Origin: Nocardioides caldifontis
Lineage (GTDB): Bacteria; Actinomycetota; Actinomycetes; Propionibacteriales; Nocardioidaceae
Assembly: GCF_008087345.1 (NCBI RefSeq)
Contig: NZ_VHIB01000008.1
Coordinates: 310,001-374,000 of the forward strand
Direction: 5' to 3'
DNA: 64,000 bases
Each line of letters opens with the position of its first letter. The stretch's first letter is position 1. Made by a program: the position numbers and the translations under genes. The notes under the pieces were generated by a model, which was not told where the DNA came from, did not search any database, and worked only from the letters and a program-made list of their open reading frames with translations. Positions 20,349 through 29,967 of the stretch are shown piece by piece.

Positions 20349-20354
20349 TAGGCT
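20349..20354 (+). promoter_or_regulatory. -10 hexamer of leaderless DoxX-like gene
   Basis: TAGGCT ends 6 nt before the GTG at 20361. Together with the proS hexamer on the other strand it makes a compact divergent pair within 65 nt. Confidence 0.5.
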
Positions 20355-20360
20355 CCCCGG

Positions 20361-20729
20361 GTGACCCGCACCCTCCCCCGAGACGTCGCCCTGCTCGCCG
20401 GCATCTTCACCGTGTCCGGCACCGTCCACCTCGTGAACCCCGACGTGTTCCGGCCGCTGATGCCCTCGTGGGTGCCGAAGCACCGCGAGGTGATCCTGGG
20501 TTCCGGCGTCGCCGAGCTCGCCTGCGCCGCGGGGCTGGTGCTCCCCGCGACCCGTCGACCGGCGGGGCTGGCGAGTGCGGTGCTGCTGGCCGCGGTGTTC
20601 CCCGGCAACGTGAAGATGGCGGTCGACGCGCAGCGCACCCGGAGCACGGCGTACAAGGCGGCGACGCTGGCGCGGCTCCCGCTGCAGCTGCCGATGATCC
20701 GGTCCGCGCTCAAGGCCTACCGCGGTTGA
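20361..20729 (+). CDS. DoxX-like small membrane protein
   Basis: 122 residues with four hydrophobic helices (about 8-25, 45-62, 68-85, 100-115). [45 protein letters not shown] resembles the DoxX/DUF4267-like group of small membrane proteins; role unknown, possibly in redox or quinone-related functions in other bacteria. GTG start with a -10 hexamer 6 nt upstream suggests a leaderless mRNA. It is a single-gene unit convergent with the GNAT gene. Confidence 0.75.
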   Translation: MTRTLPRDVALLAGIFTVSGTVHLVNPDVFRPLMPSWVPKHREVILGSGVAELACAAGLVLPATRRPAGLASAVLLAAVFPGNVKMAVDAQRTRSTAYKAATLARLPLQLPMIRSALKAYRG

Positions 20730-20751
20730 GTCGGCAGGGCGCGTCGGGTCG

Positions 20752-21597
20752 TCAGAACATGATGGTCGTGAACGTGGCGGTCTGCCGGAAGCCGACCCGT
20801 TCGTAGACCCTGCGCGCGGGGGTGTTGTGCTCGTTGACGTAGAGCGAGACCACCGGCGCGACGTGGCGCAGCGCGAGCTCGACGACCGCCGCCATCCCGA
20901 CCACCCCGAGCCCCTGCCCGCGGAACTCCGGGTCGACGTAGACGCCCTGCACCTGGCAGGCGTGCGGTGACGCCGCGGCCACCTCGGCCTTGAAGAGCAC
21001 CCGCCCGTTGTCGATCCGGGCGAAGGACCAGCCGCGCGAGACCAGCTGGGCGACCCGGGCCCTGTAGAGGGACGCGCCGCCGTGCTCCTCGGGGGAGACG
21101 CCGACCTCCTCGGTGTACATCGCCACGCACGCCGGGTAGAGCACGTCGAGGTCGGCCATCGTGCACCGGCGGACGGCGGGGTCGGGGCGGACCGCCGGCT
21201 CGCCGGCGATCTCGAGGTGCGGCTGGCCGCGGCGCACCTCACGCGGCGGCGCCCAGGTGTGGCGCAGCCGCTCCCACATCGTCTCGACCGCGTCCTCGGG
21301 GCCGAGGATCGTCGAGCAGCGGCGCCCCTGCGAGAGGGCCCGCCCGGCGAACTGCTCGGCGGCCGCGGTGTCGGCCATCGCCGGGATCAGGTTCGCCGCG
21401 GAGTGGCAGACGGAGAGCAGGGTGTCGCCCTCGTAGCAGCCCCAGACCTCGCCGTTGAGCCACCGCGGCTGGAGCTGGGTCGTGCGGGCGCGGTAGTCGG
21501 TGACGACGTTGACCACCGGGTCGCGCGCGAGCAGCCCGGTGACCTCGGGGAGGTCGTCGGGCCCGAGGACGCGCAGCGAGCGCTGCGTGCGGAGCAC
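20752..21597 (-). CDS. GNAT acetyltransferase with N-terminal DUF4081 domain
   Basis: 281 residues in two halves: an N-terminal region (about 1-130; ARDPVVNVVTDYRAR, LSVCHSAANLIPA) that matches the DUF4081 domain usual for this locus, and a C-terminal GNAT domain with the acetyl-CoA loop VDPEFRGQGLGVVGMAAVVE and VSLYVNEHNTPARRVYERVGF. The substrate is unknown. The gene regularly follows ispG in actinobacteria. The start GTG lies 6 nt after TATGGT, so it has its own leaderless promoter despite being only 39 nt from ispG. Confidence 0.88.
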   Translation of the reverse strand: MLRTQRSLRVLGPDDLPEVTGLLARDPVVNVVTDYRARTTQLQPRWLNGEVWGCYEGDTLLSVCHSAANLIPAMADTAAAEQFAGRALSQGRRCSTILGPEDAVETMWERLRHTWAPPREVRRGQPHLEIAGEPAVRPDPAVRRCTMADLDVLYPACVAMYTEEVGVSPEEHGGASLYRARVAQLVSRGWSFARIDNGRVLFKAEVAAASPHACQVQGVYVDPEFRGQGLGVVGMAAVVELALRHVAPVVSLYVNEHNTPARRVYERVGFRQTATFTTIMF

Positions 21598-21603
21598 GTG
21601 CGC

Positions 21604-21609
21604 ACCATA
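21604..21609 (-). promoter_or_regulatory. -10 hexamer of leaderless GNAT gene
   Basis: TATGGT on the minus strand, 6 nt before the GTG start. Confidence 0.45.
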
Positions 21610-21636
21610 GCCCCCCGAGGGGGTCCCAAACGCAGG

Positions 21637-22788
21637 TCAGCCCACGGAGACCGAGGGCTCGGCGCCCTCGACGCTCTCCATCCCCTCGGCGATCCGCATG
21701 GCCTCCTCGATCAGCGTCTCGACGATCTGCGACTCGGGGACGGTCTTGACGACCTCGCCCTTGACGAAGATCTGTCCCTTGCCGTTGCCGGAGGCGACGC
21801 CGAGGTCGGCCTCGCGGGCCTCGCCGGGCCCGTTCACGACGCACCCCATGACCGCGACGCGGAGCGGCACCTCGAGCCCGTCGAGGCCGGAGGTGACCTC
21901 CTCGGCGAGCTTGTAGACGTCGACCTGCGCGCGGCCGCAGGAGGGGCAGGAGACGATCTCGAGGCGGCGCGGCCGCAGGTTCAGCGACTCCAGGATCTGC
22001 AGCCCGACCTTGACCTCCTCGACCGGCGGCGCCGACAGCGAGACCCGGATCGTGTCGCCGATCCCCTTCGACAGCAGGGCCCCGAAGGCCACCGAGGACT
22101 TGATGGTCCCCTGGAACGCGGGCCCGGCCTCGGTGACGCCGAGGTGCAGCGGCCAGTCGCCGGCCTCGGCGAGCATCTCGTAGGCGCGGACCATCACGAC
22201 CGGGTCGTTGTGCTTGACCGAGATCTTGAAGTCGTGGAAGTCGTGCTCCTCGAAGAGGCTCGCCTCCCACTTCGCCGACTCGACGAGGGCCTCGGGGGTG
22301 GCCTTGCCGTACTTCTTCAGCAGCCGCGGGTCGAGCGAGCCCGCGTTGACGCCGATCCGGATCGAGGTGCCGCGGTCCTTCGCGGCGCGCGCGATCTCCT
22401 TGACCTGGTCGTCGAACTTCTTGATGTTCCCCGGGTTCACGCGTACGGCGGCGCAGCCGGCGTCGATCGCGGCGAACACGTAGCGGGGCTGGAAGTGGAT
22501 GTCGGCGATCACCGGGATCTGCGACTTCTGGGCGATCGCGGGGAGCGCGTCGGCGTCGTCCTGGCTGGGGCAGGCGACCCGCACGATGTCGCAGCCGGAG
22601 GCGGTCAGCTCGGCGATCTGCTGGAGGGTGCTGTTGACGTCCGCGGTCAGCGTGGTGGTCATCGACTGCACCGAGATCGGGGCGTCCCCACCGACGAGCA
22701 CGTTGCCGACCTTGATCTGCCGGCTCTTCCGCCGGGGGGCGAGCACCGGCGGCGGGGCGGCGGGCATGCCGAGGCTGACCGAGGTCAC
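21637..22788 (-). CDS. ispG: 4-hydroxy-3-methylbut-2-enyl diphosphate synthase (flavodoxin)
   Basis: Iron-sulfur enzyme of the non-mevalonate isoprenoid pathway that converts the cyclic diphosphate MEcPP to HMBPP. The 383 residues have the N-terminal TIM barrel ([18 protein letters not shown]) and a C-terminal [4Fe-4S] domain with Cys ligands in [11 protein letters not shown] (around 280) and [20 protein letters not shown] start with AAGGAG 6 nt upstream. It is in a row with ispC and the site-2 protease, the standard actinobacterial order. Confidence 0.96.
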   Translation of the reverse strand: MTSVSLGMPAAPPPVLAPRRKSRQIKVGNVLVGGDAPISVQSMTTTLTADVNSTLQQIAELTASGCDIVRVACPSQDDADALPAIAQKSQIPVIADIHFQPRYVFAAIDAGCAAVRVNPGNIKKFDDQVKEIARAAKDRGTSIRIGVNAGSLDPRLLKKYGKATPEALVESAKWEASLFEEHDFHDFKISVKHNDPVVMVRAYEMLAEAGDWPLHLGVTEAGPAFQGTIKSSVAFGALLSKGIGDTIRVSLSAPPVEEVKVGLQILESLNLRPRRLEIVSCPSCGRAQVDVYKLAEEVTSGLDGLEVPLRVAVMGCVVNGPGEAREADLGVASGNGKGQIFVKGEVVKTVPESQIVETLIEEAMRIAEGMESVEGAEPSVSVG

Positions 22789-22863
22789 AGACTGCTCCTT
22801 CGAGGGGGTTGGCTCACCCCCGATCCTAGGCGGCGGGGCGTAGCGCGACGGCCGAGCGGCAGG

Positions 22864-24165
22864 TCAGGTGACCTGGATCGGCACGACGAGGTCGCCGACG
22901 ATCAGCACGAACCCCATGACCAGCAGCACGCTGGCCACCACGTAGGCGACCGGCAGCAGCTTGGCGACGTCGACGAACCCGGGGTCGGGGCGGCGGCGGA
23001 CCCGGGCCCAGCCGCGGCGGACGGCCTCGTAGAGCGCGCCGGCGATGTGCCCGCCGTCGAGCGGCAGCAGCGGGATGAAGTTGAACATCCCGACGAAGAG
23101 GTTCAGCCCCGCCAGCAGGCTGGCGAGGAAGACGACCCGCTCGACCGGGGTCGTCTCGGTGTTCGAGGTCACCTCGCCGGCGATCCGGCCGGCGCCGACG
23201 ACGCTGACCGGGCTGTCCACGGAGCGCTCCTCGACGCCGACGATCGCCTTGGCCACCCCCCACACCCGCACCGGCAGCTCGCCGAGCGCCTCGAGGGTGT
23301 TCCAGGTCATCGCGCCCATCTGCTCGGTGGTGTAGAGCAGCCCGTGGGTCTCCCGCTCGGGGGTCGTGGTGACGCCGAGGAACCCGGCCTGGACGGTCTT
23401 CTCGAGGTCGTCGAGCGACCGCACGGTGTTGACCGTGGTGTCGGTGGTCGTGGTCAGCTCGCGACCGTCGCGCTCGTAGCCGATCACGGCCTCGCCGTCA
23501 CGGTTCGCCCGGATCAGGTCGACGAGCTGGTCCCAGCTCTCGACGGTGGTGCCGTTGAAGGTGAGGATCCGGTCGCCCGGGCGGAGCCCCGCCTCGGCGG
23601 CAGGCGACGCGGGGTCGTCGGCGGTGCAGTCGCGGCCGGCCTCGTCGGAGGGGATCACGCAGGCGGAGACGGTGTTGACGGTGGTGGTCGGCTCCTGGAC
23701 GCCGTACAGCCCGAAGATCGCAGCGAACAGCCCGAAGGCGATGACGAGGTTCACCGTCGGCCCGCCGGCCATCACGATGACCTTCTTCCACCAGGGCAGC
23801 CGGTAGAACAGCCGGTCCTCGTCGCCGGGCCCGACGAGCTCGTACTCCGCCGAGCGGGCGTCGGAGACCAGCTGGGAGAACATCCCGGTGTTGCTGGCCC
23901 GCGGGCGGCCGAGCTCGTCGTCGGGGTCGGGGGGCAGCATCCCGACGAGCTTCACGTAGCCGCCGAGCGGCAGCGCCTTGACGCCGTACTCGGTCTCGCC
24001 GCGGCGGGTGGACCACACGGTGCGTCCGAAGCCGACGAAGTACTGGGTGACCTTCACGCCGAACTTCTTGGCGGGGTACATGTGCCCCACCTCGTGGAGC
24101 CCGATCGAGACCGCGACGCCGACCACGAAGACGACCACGCCCAGCACGTACAGCAGCACGGTCAC
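22864..24165 (-). CDS. M50 family site-2 protease (Rip1/RseP type)
   Basis: Integral membrane zinc protease that cleaves anti-sigma factors and other membrane substrates. In 433 residues: the first helix bears the zinc motif HEVGH (24-28), a PDZ domain lies around 180-270 ([22 protein letters not shown]), and the later helices carry the third zinc ligand in [11 protein letters not shown]. This is the Rip1 ortholog position between ispC and ispG. Starts within the end of ispC (4-nt overlap). Substrates here are unknown. Confidence 0.94.
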   Translation of the reverse strand: MTVLLYVLGVVVFVVGVAVSIGLHEVGHMYPAKKFGVKVTQYFVGFGRTVWSTRRGETEYGVKALPLGGYVKLVGMLPPDPDDELGRPRASNTGMFSQLVSDARSAEYELVGPGDEDRLFYRLPWWKKVIVMAGGPTVNLVIAFGLFAAIFGLYGVQEPTTTVNTVSACVIPSDEAGRDCTADDPASPAAEAGLRPGDRILTFNGTTVESWDQLVDLIRANRDGEAVIGYERDGRELTTTTDTTVNTVRSLDDLEKTVQAGFLGVTTTPERETHGLLYTTEQMGAMTWNTLEALGELPVRVWGVAKAIVGVEERSVDSPVSVVGAGRIAGEVTSNTETTPVERVVFLASLLAGLNLFVGMFNFIPLLPLDGGHIAGALYEAVRRGWARVRRRPDPGFVDVAKLLPVAYVVASVLLVMGFVLIVGDLVVPIQVT

Positions 24166-25268
24166 AGCCCGGTCTCCCTCGTCGCCTCACGCCTGGCCCA
24201 GGCGTCCGCGGCCAGCACGTCGTCGACGTCCAGCCCCTCGTTCGAGCGTACGTCGTGGCGACCGAGCACGGCATGGATCGTGGGGACTATGTCCGTGAAC
24301 CGCAACGCACCGCGGCGGAAGGCGTCGACGCAGACCTCGTTGGCGGCGTTGTAGACCGCCGGGGCGGTGCCTCCGGCGGCGCCGGCCTCCTTGGCCAGCC
24401 GCACCGCGGGGAACGCCTCGTCGTCGAGCGGGAAGAACTCCCAGGTCTCCGGTCTCGTCCAGTCGACCGCGGGCGCCGCGTCGGGCACCCGGTCGGGCCA
24501 GGCCATGCCGAGCGCGATCGGGATCAGCATCGACGGCGGGCTGGCCTGCACGACCGTGGAGCCGTCGACGAACTCGACCATCGAGTGCACCACCGAGGTC
24601 GGGTGGACCACGACCTCGATGCGGTCGAACGGCACCCCGAAGAGCAGGTGCGCCTCGATCACCTCGAGCCCCTTGTTGACCAGCGTCGCGGAGTTGATCG
24701 TGACCACGGGCCCCATCGACCAGGTCGGGTGGGCCAGCGCCTGCTCGGGGGTCACGTCGTGCAGCTCGGCGGCGGTGCGGCCGCGGAAGGGCCCGCCCGA
24801 CGCGGTGAGCACCAGCCGGCGGACCTCCTCGGGGCTCCCGGAACGGAGGCACTGGGCCAGCGCGCTGTGCTCGGAGTCGACCGGCACGATCTGCCCGGGG
24901 CGCGCCCGGCCGGTGACGACCGGGCCGCCGATGATCAGCGACTCCTTGTTCGCCAGCGCCAGCGTGGTGCCCGCCTCGAGGGCGGCAAGGGTCGGCCGCA
25001 GCCCGACGGCCCCCGTCATCCCGTTGAGCACGACGTCGCAGGGCAGCCCGGCGGCCTCGACGGAGGCCGCCTCACCGGTCCCGACGTACGCCGGAGCGAA
25101 CTCCTCGGCCTGCTCGCGGAGCAGGTCGGGGCGGGTGCCCCCGGCGGTGAGCCCCACGACCCGGAACCGGTCGGGGTTGCGGCGCACCACGTCGAGGGCC
25201 TGGGTGCCGATCGACCCGGTGGAGCCCAGGACCACCACGTCGCGCCGCTCGCTCCTGGCTCGGGTCAT
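24162..25268 (-). CDS. ispC: 1-deoxy-D-xylulose-5-phosphate reductoisomerase
   Basis: Second step of the non-mevalonate isoprenoid pathway: rearranges and reduces DXP to MEP with NADPH. The 368 residues show the NADPH fold [15 protein letters not shown], the metal and substrate motif [21 protein letters not shown] and the flexible-loop region [22 protein letters not shown]. Heads ispC-rip1-ispG. The start follows a GAGGAGCC ribosome site. Length and motifs are fully normal. Confidence 0.96.
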   Translation of the reverse strand: MTRARSERRDVVVLGSTGSIGTQALDVVRRNPDRFRVVGLTAGGTRPDLLREQAEEFAPAYVGTGEAASVEAAGLPCDVVLNGMTGAVGLRPTLAALEAGTTLALANKESLIIGGPVVTGRARPGQIVPVDSEHSALAQCLRSGSPEEVRRLVLTASGGPFRGRTAAELHDVTPEQALAHPTWSMGPVVTINSATLVNKGLEVIEAHLLFGVPFDRIEVVVHPTSVVHSMVEFVDGSTVVQASPPSMLIPIALGMAWPDRVPDAAPAVDWTRPETWEFFPLDDEAFPAVRLAKEAGAAGGTAPAVYNAANEVCVDAFRRGALRFTDIVPTIHAVLGRHDVRSNEGLDVDDVLAADAWARREATRETGL

Positions 25269-25359
25269 CCGTTCGGCTCCTCCGGGTGGTCACTTCGCGT
25301 CTTCGGCCCCCGCGGGGCCCGGCGCGACCGTACCCTGACCGAAACGGACATCTCGGACA

Positions 25360-25374
25360 GTACGGCTTCCGTAC
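25360..25374 (+). promoter_or_regulatory. inverted repeat before small membrane gene
   Basis: GTACGG-CTT-CCGTAC is a perfect 6-bp inverted repeat ending 12 nt before the ATG at 25387. It could be an operator or a short RNA hairpin over the ribosome site (GAGGGCGGC). Confidence 0.4.
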
Positions 25375-25386
25375 GAGGGCGGCACC

Positions 25387-25680
25387 ATGAGCGTCAGCAC
25401 GATCGGTCAGCGCATGAGCGCTGCCGCGCTGCGCCACGTGCTGGCGACGGTCCTGGTGTTCCTGTCGATCTTCTACTACTTCTACGGCCCGCCGATCACC
25501 GACCGGCTCGCCCGCGCCGCCCACGACCGGTGCAACGAGCTCACCGGCAGCAGCTACCGCAACTACGTGCTCCAGTGGCGCACCACGACCTACCAGTCCC
25601 TCGACGTCCCGCACTGGCAGTGCCACAGCCTGAGCGAGCCTGGCAGGGCCTGGGACCTCGGCTGGTGGGTCAGCTTCTGA
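25387..25680 (+). CDS. hypothetical small single-span membrane protein
   Basis: 97 residues; I do not recognise it. One hydrophobic segment (about 16-33, LRHVLATVLVFLSIFYYFYG) is followed by a soluble region with two Cys (in HDRCNELTG and HWQCHSL) and many aromatic residues (YRNYVLQWRTTTYQSLDVPHW). If the N-terminus is inside, the Cys pair would face outward and could form a disulfide. Coding is supported by the ATG with a GAGGG site and by normal high-GC codon use. Divergent from ispC, convergent with the saccharopine dehydrogenase-like gene. Confidence 0.6.
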   Translation: MSVSTIGQRMSAAALRHVLATVLVFLSIFYYFYGPPITDRLARAAHDRCNELTGSSYRNYVLQWRTTTYQSLDVPHWQCHSLSEPGRAWDLGWWVSF

Positions 25681-25713
25681 CCTCGAGCCGACCCGTGTGG
25701 CGCTCCCCGGCGG

Positions 25714-26949
25714 TCAGTCGTCGCGCATCCCCCAGGGCGAGCCGTACTCGGTGAGCAGGTCGAGGAACGGCACCGCGTCGAACGCCTCCGGGCCGAGGAC
25801 GCCCGCCCCGGACCAGGTGCCGCTGGCGAGCAGCTCCAGCGCCACGACCGGGTTGACCGCGGTCTGCCACACCACGCACTGGTGGCCGTACTCGCGCATC
25901 GACCACTCGTTGTCGACCACGTGGTAGAGGTACGTCGACCGTGGCCGGCCGTCCTTGCCCTTGCCGGTCACGTGCAGCCCGGCGCAGGTCTTGCCCCGCA
26001 TCCGCTCCCCCAGGCCGGCCGGGTCGGGGAGGCAGGCCGCCACGACGTCGCGGGGTGCCACCTCCACCAGGGTTCCTGAGCTCGTCGACGGGACACGCAC
26101 CTTGTCCGTGCGGTCGAGGCCGAGCTTGTGCAGCGTCTTGAGCACGCCGATGAACTCGTCGCCGAGGCCGTACTTGAACGTCGCCCGCTTGCAGTCGACC
26201 CACCTCGGCATGAGGAGCACCTCCTCGTGCTCCACGTTGACGCACTCGACGGGGCCGATGCCCTCGGGGAAGTCGAAGACCTCCGGCTCGCTGAACGGCG
26301 GCGTGGTGAACCAGCCCCGCTCCTTCTCCCACACCACCGGCGGGTTGAGGCACTCCTCGATCGTGGTCCAGATCGAGAAGCTCGGGGCGAAGATCGGCTC
26401 GCCGTCCTCGCCGAGCACCTCGAGGTTCGCCCCGTCGCGCGTGCCGAGCTCGTCGATCTCGGAGAACAGGTGGTCGGCGGCGTACCTCGCGAACACGTCG
26501 GAGAGCCCCGGCTCGACACCGATCCCGACGAGGGCGAGCCGGCCCGCCCGCTCCCACTCCTCGGCCTTCGCGAACTGCTCGTCGCCGAGCTTCACCCCCA
26601 CCTCGGAGTACGGCGTGGTGGGGTGCGGCCTCGACAGGCTCATCGCCATGTCGAGGTAGTGAGCGCCCGCTGTCGCGGCCCCGTCGAAGATCGGCATCAC
26701 GAACCGCGGGTCGACCGCGTTCATGACGTGGGTGATCCGGTGCTCCTCCACCAGCGCCTGCACCGACGCCGCGTCGGAGGCGTCGACCCGGGCGGCGGTG
26801 AACCGGGCGTCGGCGGCCGCCGCCTTCTGCGCCCGCGCCTCGTCGTAGTCGGCGACGACGAGCGTCTCGAAGAAGTCGCGGCGGGCGACGATGGCGGCGA
26901 ACGCACCGCCGACACCGCCGGCACCCACGAGCAGGATCCGCACCGTCAC
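25714..26949 (-). CDS. saccharopine dehydrogenase family protein
   Basis: 411 residues: an N-terminal Rossmann domain (RILLVGAGGVGGAFAAIVARRD, about 4-25) and the C-terminal saccharopine-dehydrogenase substrate domain. Relatives are Lys1/Lys9-type saccharopine dehydrogenases and carboxynorspermidine dehydrogenase, which make or split N-carboxyalkyl amines with NAD(P)H. Here it is coupled by a GTGA overlap to a 4-aminobutyraldehyde-type aldehyde dehydrogenase and stands opposite a polyamine-type aminotransferase, so a role in polyamine or omega-amino acid metabolism is inferred. Exact substrate unknown. GTG start; a second GTG lies 6 nt inside. Confidence 0.85.
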   Translation of the reverse strand: MTVRILLVGAGGVGGAFAAIVARRDFFETLVVADYDEARAQKAAAADARFTAARVDASDAASVQALVEEHRITHVMNAVDPRFVMPIFDGAATAGAHYLDMAMSLSRPHPTTPYSEVGVKLGDEQFAKAEEWERAGRLALVGIGVEPGLSDVFARYAADHLFSEIDELGTRDGANLEVLGEDGEPIFAPSFSIWTTIEECLNPPVVWEKERGWFTTPPFSEPEVFDFPEGIGPVECVNVEHEEVLLMPRWVDCKRATFKYGLGDEFIGVLKTLHKLGLDRTDKVRVPSTSSGTLVEVAPRDVVAACLPDPAGLGERMRGKTCAGLHVTGKGKDGRPRSTYLYHVVDNEWSMREYGHQCVVWQTAVNPVVALELLASGTWSGAGVLGPEAFDAVPFLDLLTEYGSPWGMRDD

Positions 26950-28376
26950 TCCCCGATGAAGGACATCACGTGCTTGATGCGCGTGTAGTCCTCGAGGCTG
27001 TAGGCGGACAGGTCCTTGCCGTGGCCGGAGTACTTGAAGCCACCGTGCGGCATCTCGGACAGGAACGGGATGTGGGTGTTGATCCACACGCAGCCGAAGT
27101 CGAGCCGCTTGGCCATCCGCATCGCCCGGCCGTGGTCCTTGGTGAAGACCGAGGACGCGAGGCCGTACTTCACGCCGTTGGCGAAGCGCAGCGCCTCGGC
27201 CTCGTCGGTGAACTTCTGCACGGTGATCACGGGGCCGAAGATCTCCTCCTGGATCTGCGGGTCGTCCTGGTGGAGCCCGGAGAGCACGGTGGGCTCGAAG
27301 AAGTAGCCCTGCTCGCCCTGGCGGTGGCCGCCGGCCTCGACCTTCGCGTGGTCGGGCAGCGACTCGACCATGCCGGTGACCCGCTGGAGCTGGTTGGCGT
27401 TGTTGAGCGCGCCGTAGAGGATGTCCGGGTCGTCGGGCATCCCGGTGCGGGTGTTGCGGGCCTGCTCGGCGAGCGCAGCGACCACGTCGTCGTACACCCC
27501 GGGAGCGGCGAGCACGCGGGTGGCCGCGGTGCAGTCCTGGCCGGCGTTGAAGTAGCCGGCGGTCGCGATCGCCTCGGCCGCGGCGGCGACGTCGGCGTCG
27601 TCGAAGATGACGACCGGTGCCTTGCCGCCGAGCTCGAGGTGGGTCTGCTTCAGCTGGGTCGCCGCAGAGGCCGCGACCTCCATCCCCGCACGGACCGAGC
27701 CGGTGATCGCCACCATCTCGGGGATCTGGTGCTCGACGATCGCCCGGCCGGTGTCCCGGTCGCCGCAGACGACGTTGAAGACGCCCGGCGGCAGGAACTC
27801 CTGGGCCAGCTCGGCGAGCATCGTGGTCGTTGCCGGCGTGGTGTCCGACGGCTTGAGCACGATGGTGTTGCCGGCGGCAAGGGCCGGCGCGATCTTCCAG
27901 ATCGCCATCATCAGCGGGTAGTTCCACGGCGTCACCTGGCCGACGACGCCGATCGGCTCGCGGCGCACGAAGGACGTGTGGTCCTTGAGGTACTCCCCTG
28001 CCGACTTGCCCTCGAGGAGCCGGGCGGCGCCGGCGAAGAAGCGCAGCTCGTCGACCGACGGCGGCAGCTCCTCCTCCTCGGTGAGGTGGATCGGCTTGCC
28101 GGTGTTCTCGCACTCGGCCTTCACGAACTCCGCCGAACGCTTCTCCAGCGCGTCGGCCATCTTCAGCAGCGCGACCTGGCGCTCCGCGGGAGTCGTCTCG
28201 CCCCAGCTCTCGAAGGCGGCCTGCGCGGCCTTCATCGCCCGGTCGACGTCCTCGGCCGAGGAAGCGGGGGCGGTCGCGTAGACCTGCCCCGTCGCGGGGT
28301 TGATCACGTCGTAGGTCTCGCCGGAGGCGGCGTCCACGAGCTCACCGTTCACCACGTTGCGGAAGTTCTGCGTCAT
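26946..28376 (-). CDS. aldehyde dehydrogenase, likely 4-aminobutyraldehyde dehydrogenase
   Basis: NAD(P)-dependent oxidation of an aldehyde to an acid. The 476 residues have TPWNYPLMMAIWKIAPALAAGN, the catalytic Glu in LELGGKAP (around 247) and catalytic Cys in NAGQDCTAATR (around 282). The closest remembered group is PatD-type gamma-aminobutyraldehyde dehydrogenase (VTPWNYP, ITGSVRAG and NAGQDCTA are typical). With the divergent class III aminotransferase it would complete putrescine to GABA. TAGGCT 6 nt before the ATG suggests a leaderless mRNA. First gene of a two-gene operon. Confidence 0.88.
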   Translation of the reverse strand: MTQNFRNVVNGELVDAASGETYDVINPATGQVYATAPASSAEDVDRAMKAAQAAFESWGETTPAERQVALLKMADALEKRSAEFVKAECENTGKPIHLTEEEELPPSVDELRFFAGAARLLEGKSAGEYLKDHTSFVRREPIGVVGQVTPWNYPLMMAIWKIAPALAAGNTIVLKPSDTTPATTTMLAELAQEFLPPGVFNVVCGDRDTGRAIVEHQIPEMVAITGSVRAGMEVAASAATQLKQTHLELGGKAPVVIFDDADVAAAAEAIATAGYFNAGQDCTAATRVLAAPGVYDDVVAALAEQARNTRTGMPDDPDILYGALNNANQLQRVTGMVESLPDHAKVEAGGHRQGEQGYFFEPTVLSGLHQDDPQIQEEIFGPVITVQKFTDEAEALRFANGVKYGLASSVFTKDHGRAMRMAKRLDFGCVWINTHIPFLSEMPHGGFKYSGHGKDLSAYSLEDYTRIKHVMSFIGE

Positions 28377-28382
28377 GGCCGG

Positions 28383-28388
28383 AGCCTA
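28383..28388 (-). promoter_or_regulatory. -10 hexamer of leaderless aldehyde dehydrogenase gene
   Basis: TAGGCT on the minus strand, 6 nt before the ATG. The same 180-nt divergent gap contains the palindrome TTCCGAAGGAA (28430-28440), a possible regulator site for both directions. Confidence 0.45.
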
Positions 28389-28556
28389 GTCAGGATCGCC
28401 CTCGGAAGGGTAGGCCGCCCCGCCACCGATTCCGAAGGAAACTGCGGGCATCGACAGACGAGGACACACCGCGAGTGGCGCCAGGACGACTGATTCACTT
28501 GCTACTCCGACGCGGGCAGTCCAAGATGGGAGGACCCCCTTCACCCAGGAGCAGCT

Positions 28557-29933
28557 GTGTCGTCACACCCCCAGACCCCCGACCTGCAGGCCGCCGCGCG
28601 CGACAACCTGTGGATGCACTTCACCCGGATGTCGACCTACCAGGACCACGAGGTCCCGGTCATCGTCCGGGGCGAGGGCCCCTACGTGTACGACGCCCAG
28701 GGCCGGCGCTACCTCGACGGCCTCGCCGGGCTGTTCGTGAGCCAGCTCGGCCACGGCCGCACCGACATCGTCGAGGCGATGTCGAAGCAGGCCTCGGAGC
28801 TGGCGTTCTTCCCGCTGTGGTCCTACGCCCACCCCGCGGCGATCAAGCTCTCCGAGCGCATCGCCTCGATGACCCCGGGTGACCTCAACCGGGTCTTCTT
28901 CACCACCGGCGGCGGCGAGGCCGTCGAGTCCGCGTGGAAGCTGGCCAAGAACTACTTCAAGGTCACCGGCCGCCCCTACAAGCACAAGGTGATCAGCCGC
29001 GCGATCGCCTACCACGGCACCACCCAGGGCGCCCTGTCGATCACCGGGCTGCCGCCGCTGAAGGCGCCGTTCGAGCCGCTGGTCCCCTCGACGTTCCGGG
29101 TTCCGAACACCAACATCTACCGGGCACCGCTGCACGGCGACGACCCCGAGGCGTTCGGCCGCTGGGCCGCCGACCAGGTCGCGGTCGCGATCGAGAACGA
29201 GGGCCCGGAGACGGTGGCCGCGGTCTTCCTCGAGCCGGTGCAGAACTCCGGCGGCTGCTTCCCGCCACCGCCCGGGTACTTCCAGCGGGTCCGCGAGATC
29301 TGCGACGAGTACGACGTGCTCCTGGTCTCCGACGAGGTGATCTGCGCCTTCGGGCGGCTGGGTGAGTACTTCGGCGCAACCCGCTACGGCTACCAGCCCG
29401 ACATCATCACCTGCGCCAAGGGGCTGACCTCCGGCTACGCCCCGCTCGGCGCGATGATCGCCTCCGACCGGCTGATGGAGCCGTTCCTCGAGGGTCACGA
29501 GACGTTCCTGCACGGCTACACCTTCGGCGGCCACCCGGTCTCCGCGGCGGCCGCGCTCGCGAACCTCGACGCCTTCGAGCGCGAGGGGATCAACGCCCAC
29601 GTCCGCGACAACGAGGGCGCCTTCCGGGCCACCCTCGAGCGGCTGACCGACCTGCCGATCGTCGGTGACGTCCGTGGCGACGGGTACTTCTACGGCATCG
29701 AGCTGGTCAAGGACAAGGCGACCAAGGAGACCTTCTCCGACGACGAGGCCGAGCGGCTGCTCCGCGGATTCTTGTCGAAGGCACTGTTCGAGGGCGGCCT
29801 TTATTGTCGCGCTGACGACCGCGGCGACCCGGTCATCCAGCTCTCGCCGCCGCTGATCTGCGACCAGCAGCACTTCGACGAGATCGAGGAGATCCTCCGC
29901 AAGGTCCTGACCCAGGCGTGGCAGCTCCTCTGA
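28557..29933 (+). CDS. class III aminotransferase (putrescine/omega-amino acid type)
   Basis: PLP enzyme transferring a terminal amino group to pyruvate or 2-oxoglutarate. The 458 residues have the omega-aminotransferase pattern: TTGGGEAVESAWKLAKNYF, ISRAIAYHGTTQGALS, LVSDEVICAFGRLGEYFG and the Schiff-base Lys288 in CAKGLTSGYAPLGAM. SpuC-like putrescine-pyruvate and beta-alanine-pyruvate aminotransferases share these features. Its partner is the divergent aldehyde dehydrogenase. GTG start with AGGAG 5 nt upstream. A GC-rich hairpin follows the stop. Confidence 0.9.
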   Translation: MSSHPQTPDLQAAARDNLWMHFTRMSTYQDHEVPVIVRGEGPYVYDAQGRRYLDGLAGLFVSQLGHGRTDIVEAMSKQASELAFFPLWSYAHPAAIKLSERIASMTPGDLNRVFFTTGGGEAVESAWKLAKNYFKVTGRPYKHKVISRAIAYHGTTQGALSITGLPPLKAPFEPLVPSTFRVPNTNIYRAPLHGDDPEAFGRWAADQVAVAIENEGPETVAAVFLEPVQNSGGCFPPPPGYFQRVREICDEYDVLLVSDEVICAFGRLGEYFGATRYGYQPDIITCAKGLTSGYAPLGAMIASDRLMEPFLEGHETFLHGYTFGGHPVSAAAALANLDAFEREGINAHVRDNEGAFRATLERLTDLPIVGDVRGDGYFYGIELVKDKATKETFSDDEAERLLRGFLSKALFEGGLYCRADDRGDPVIQLSPPLICDQQHFDEIEEILRKVLTQAWQLL

Positions 29934-29967
29934 CGACTTGGACGTCCCGGCGAGGGGTGGGATGGCG

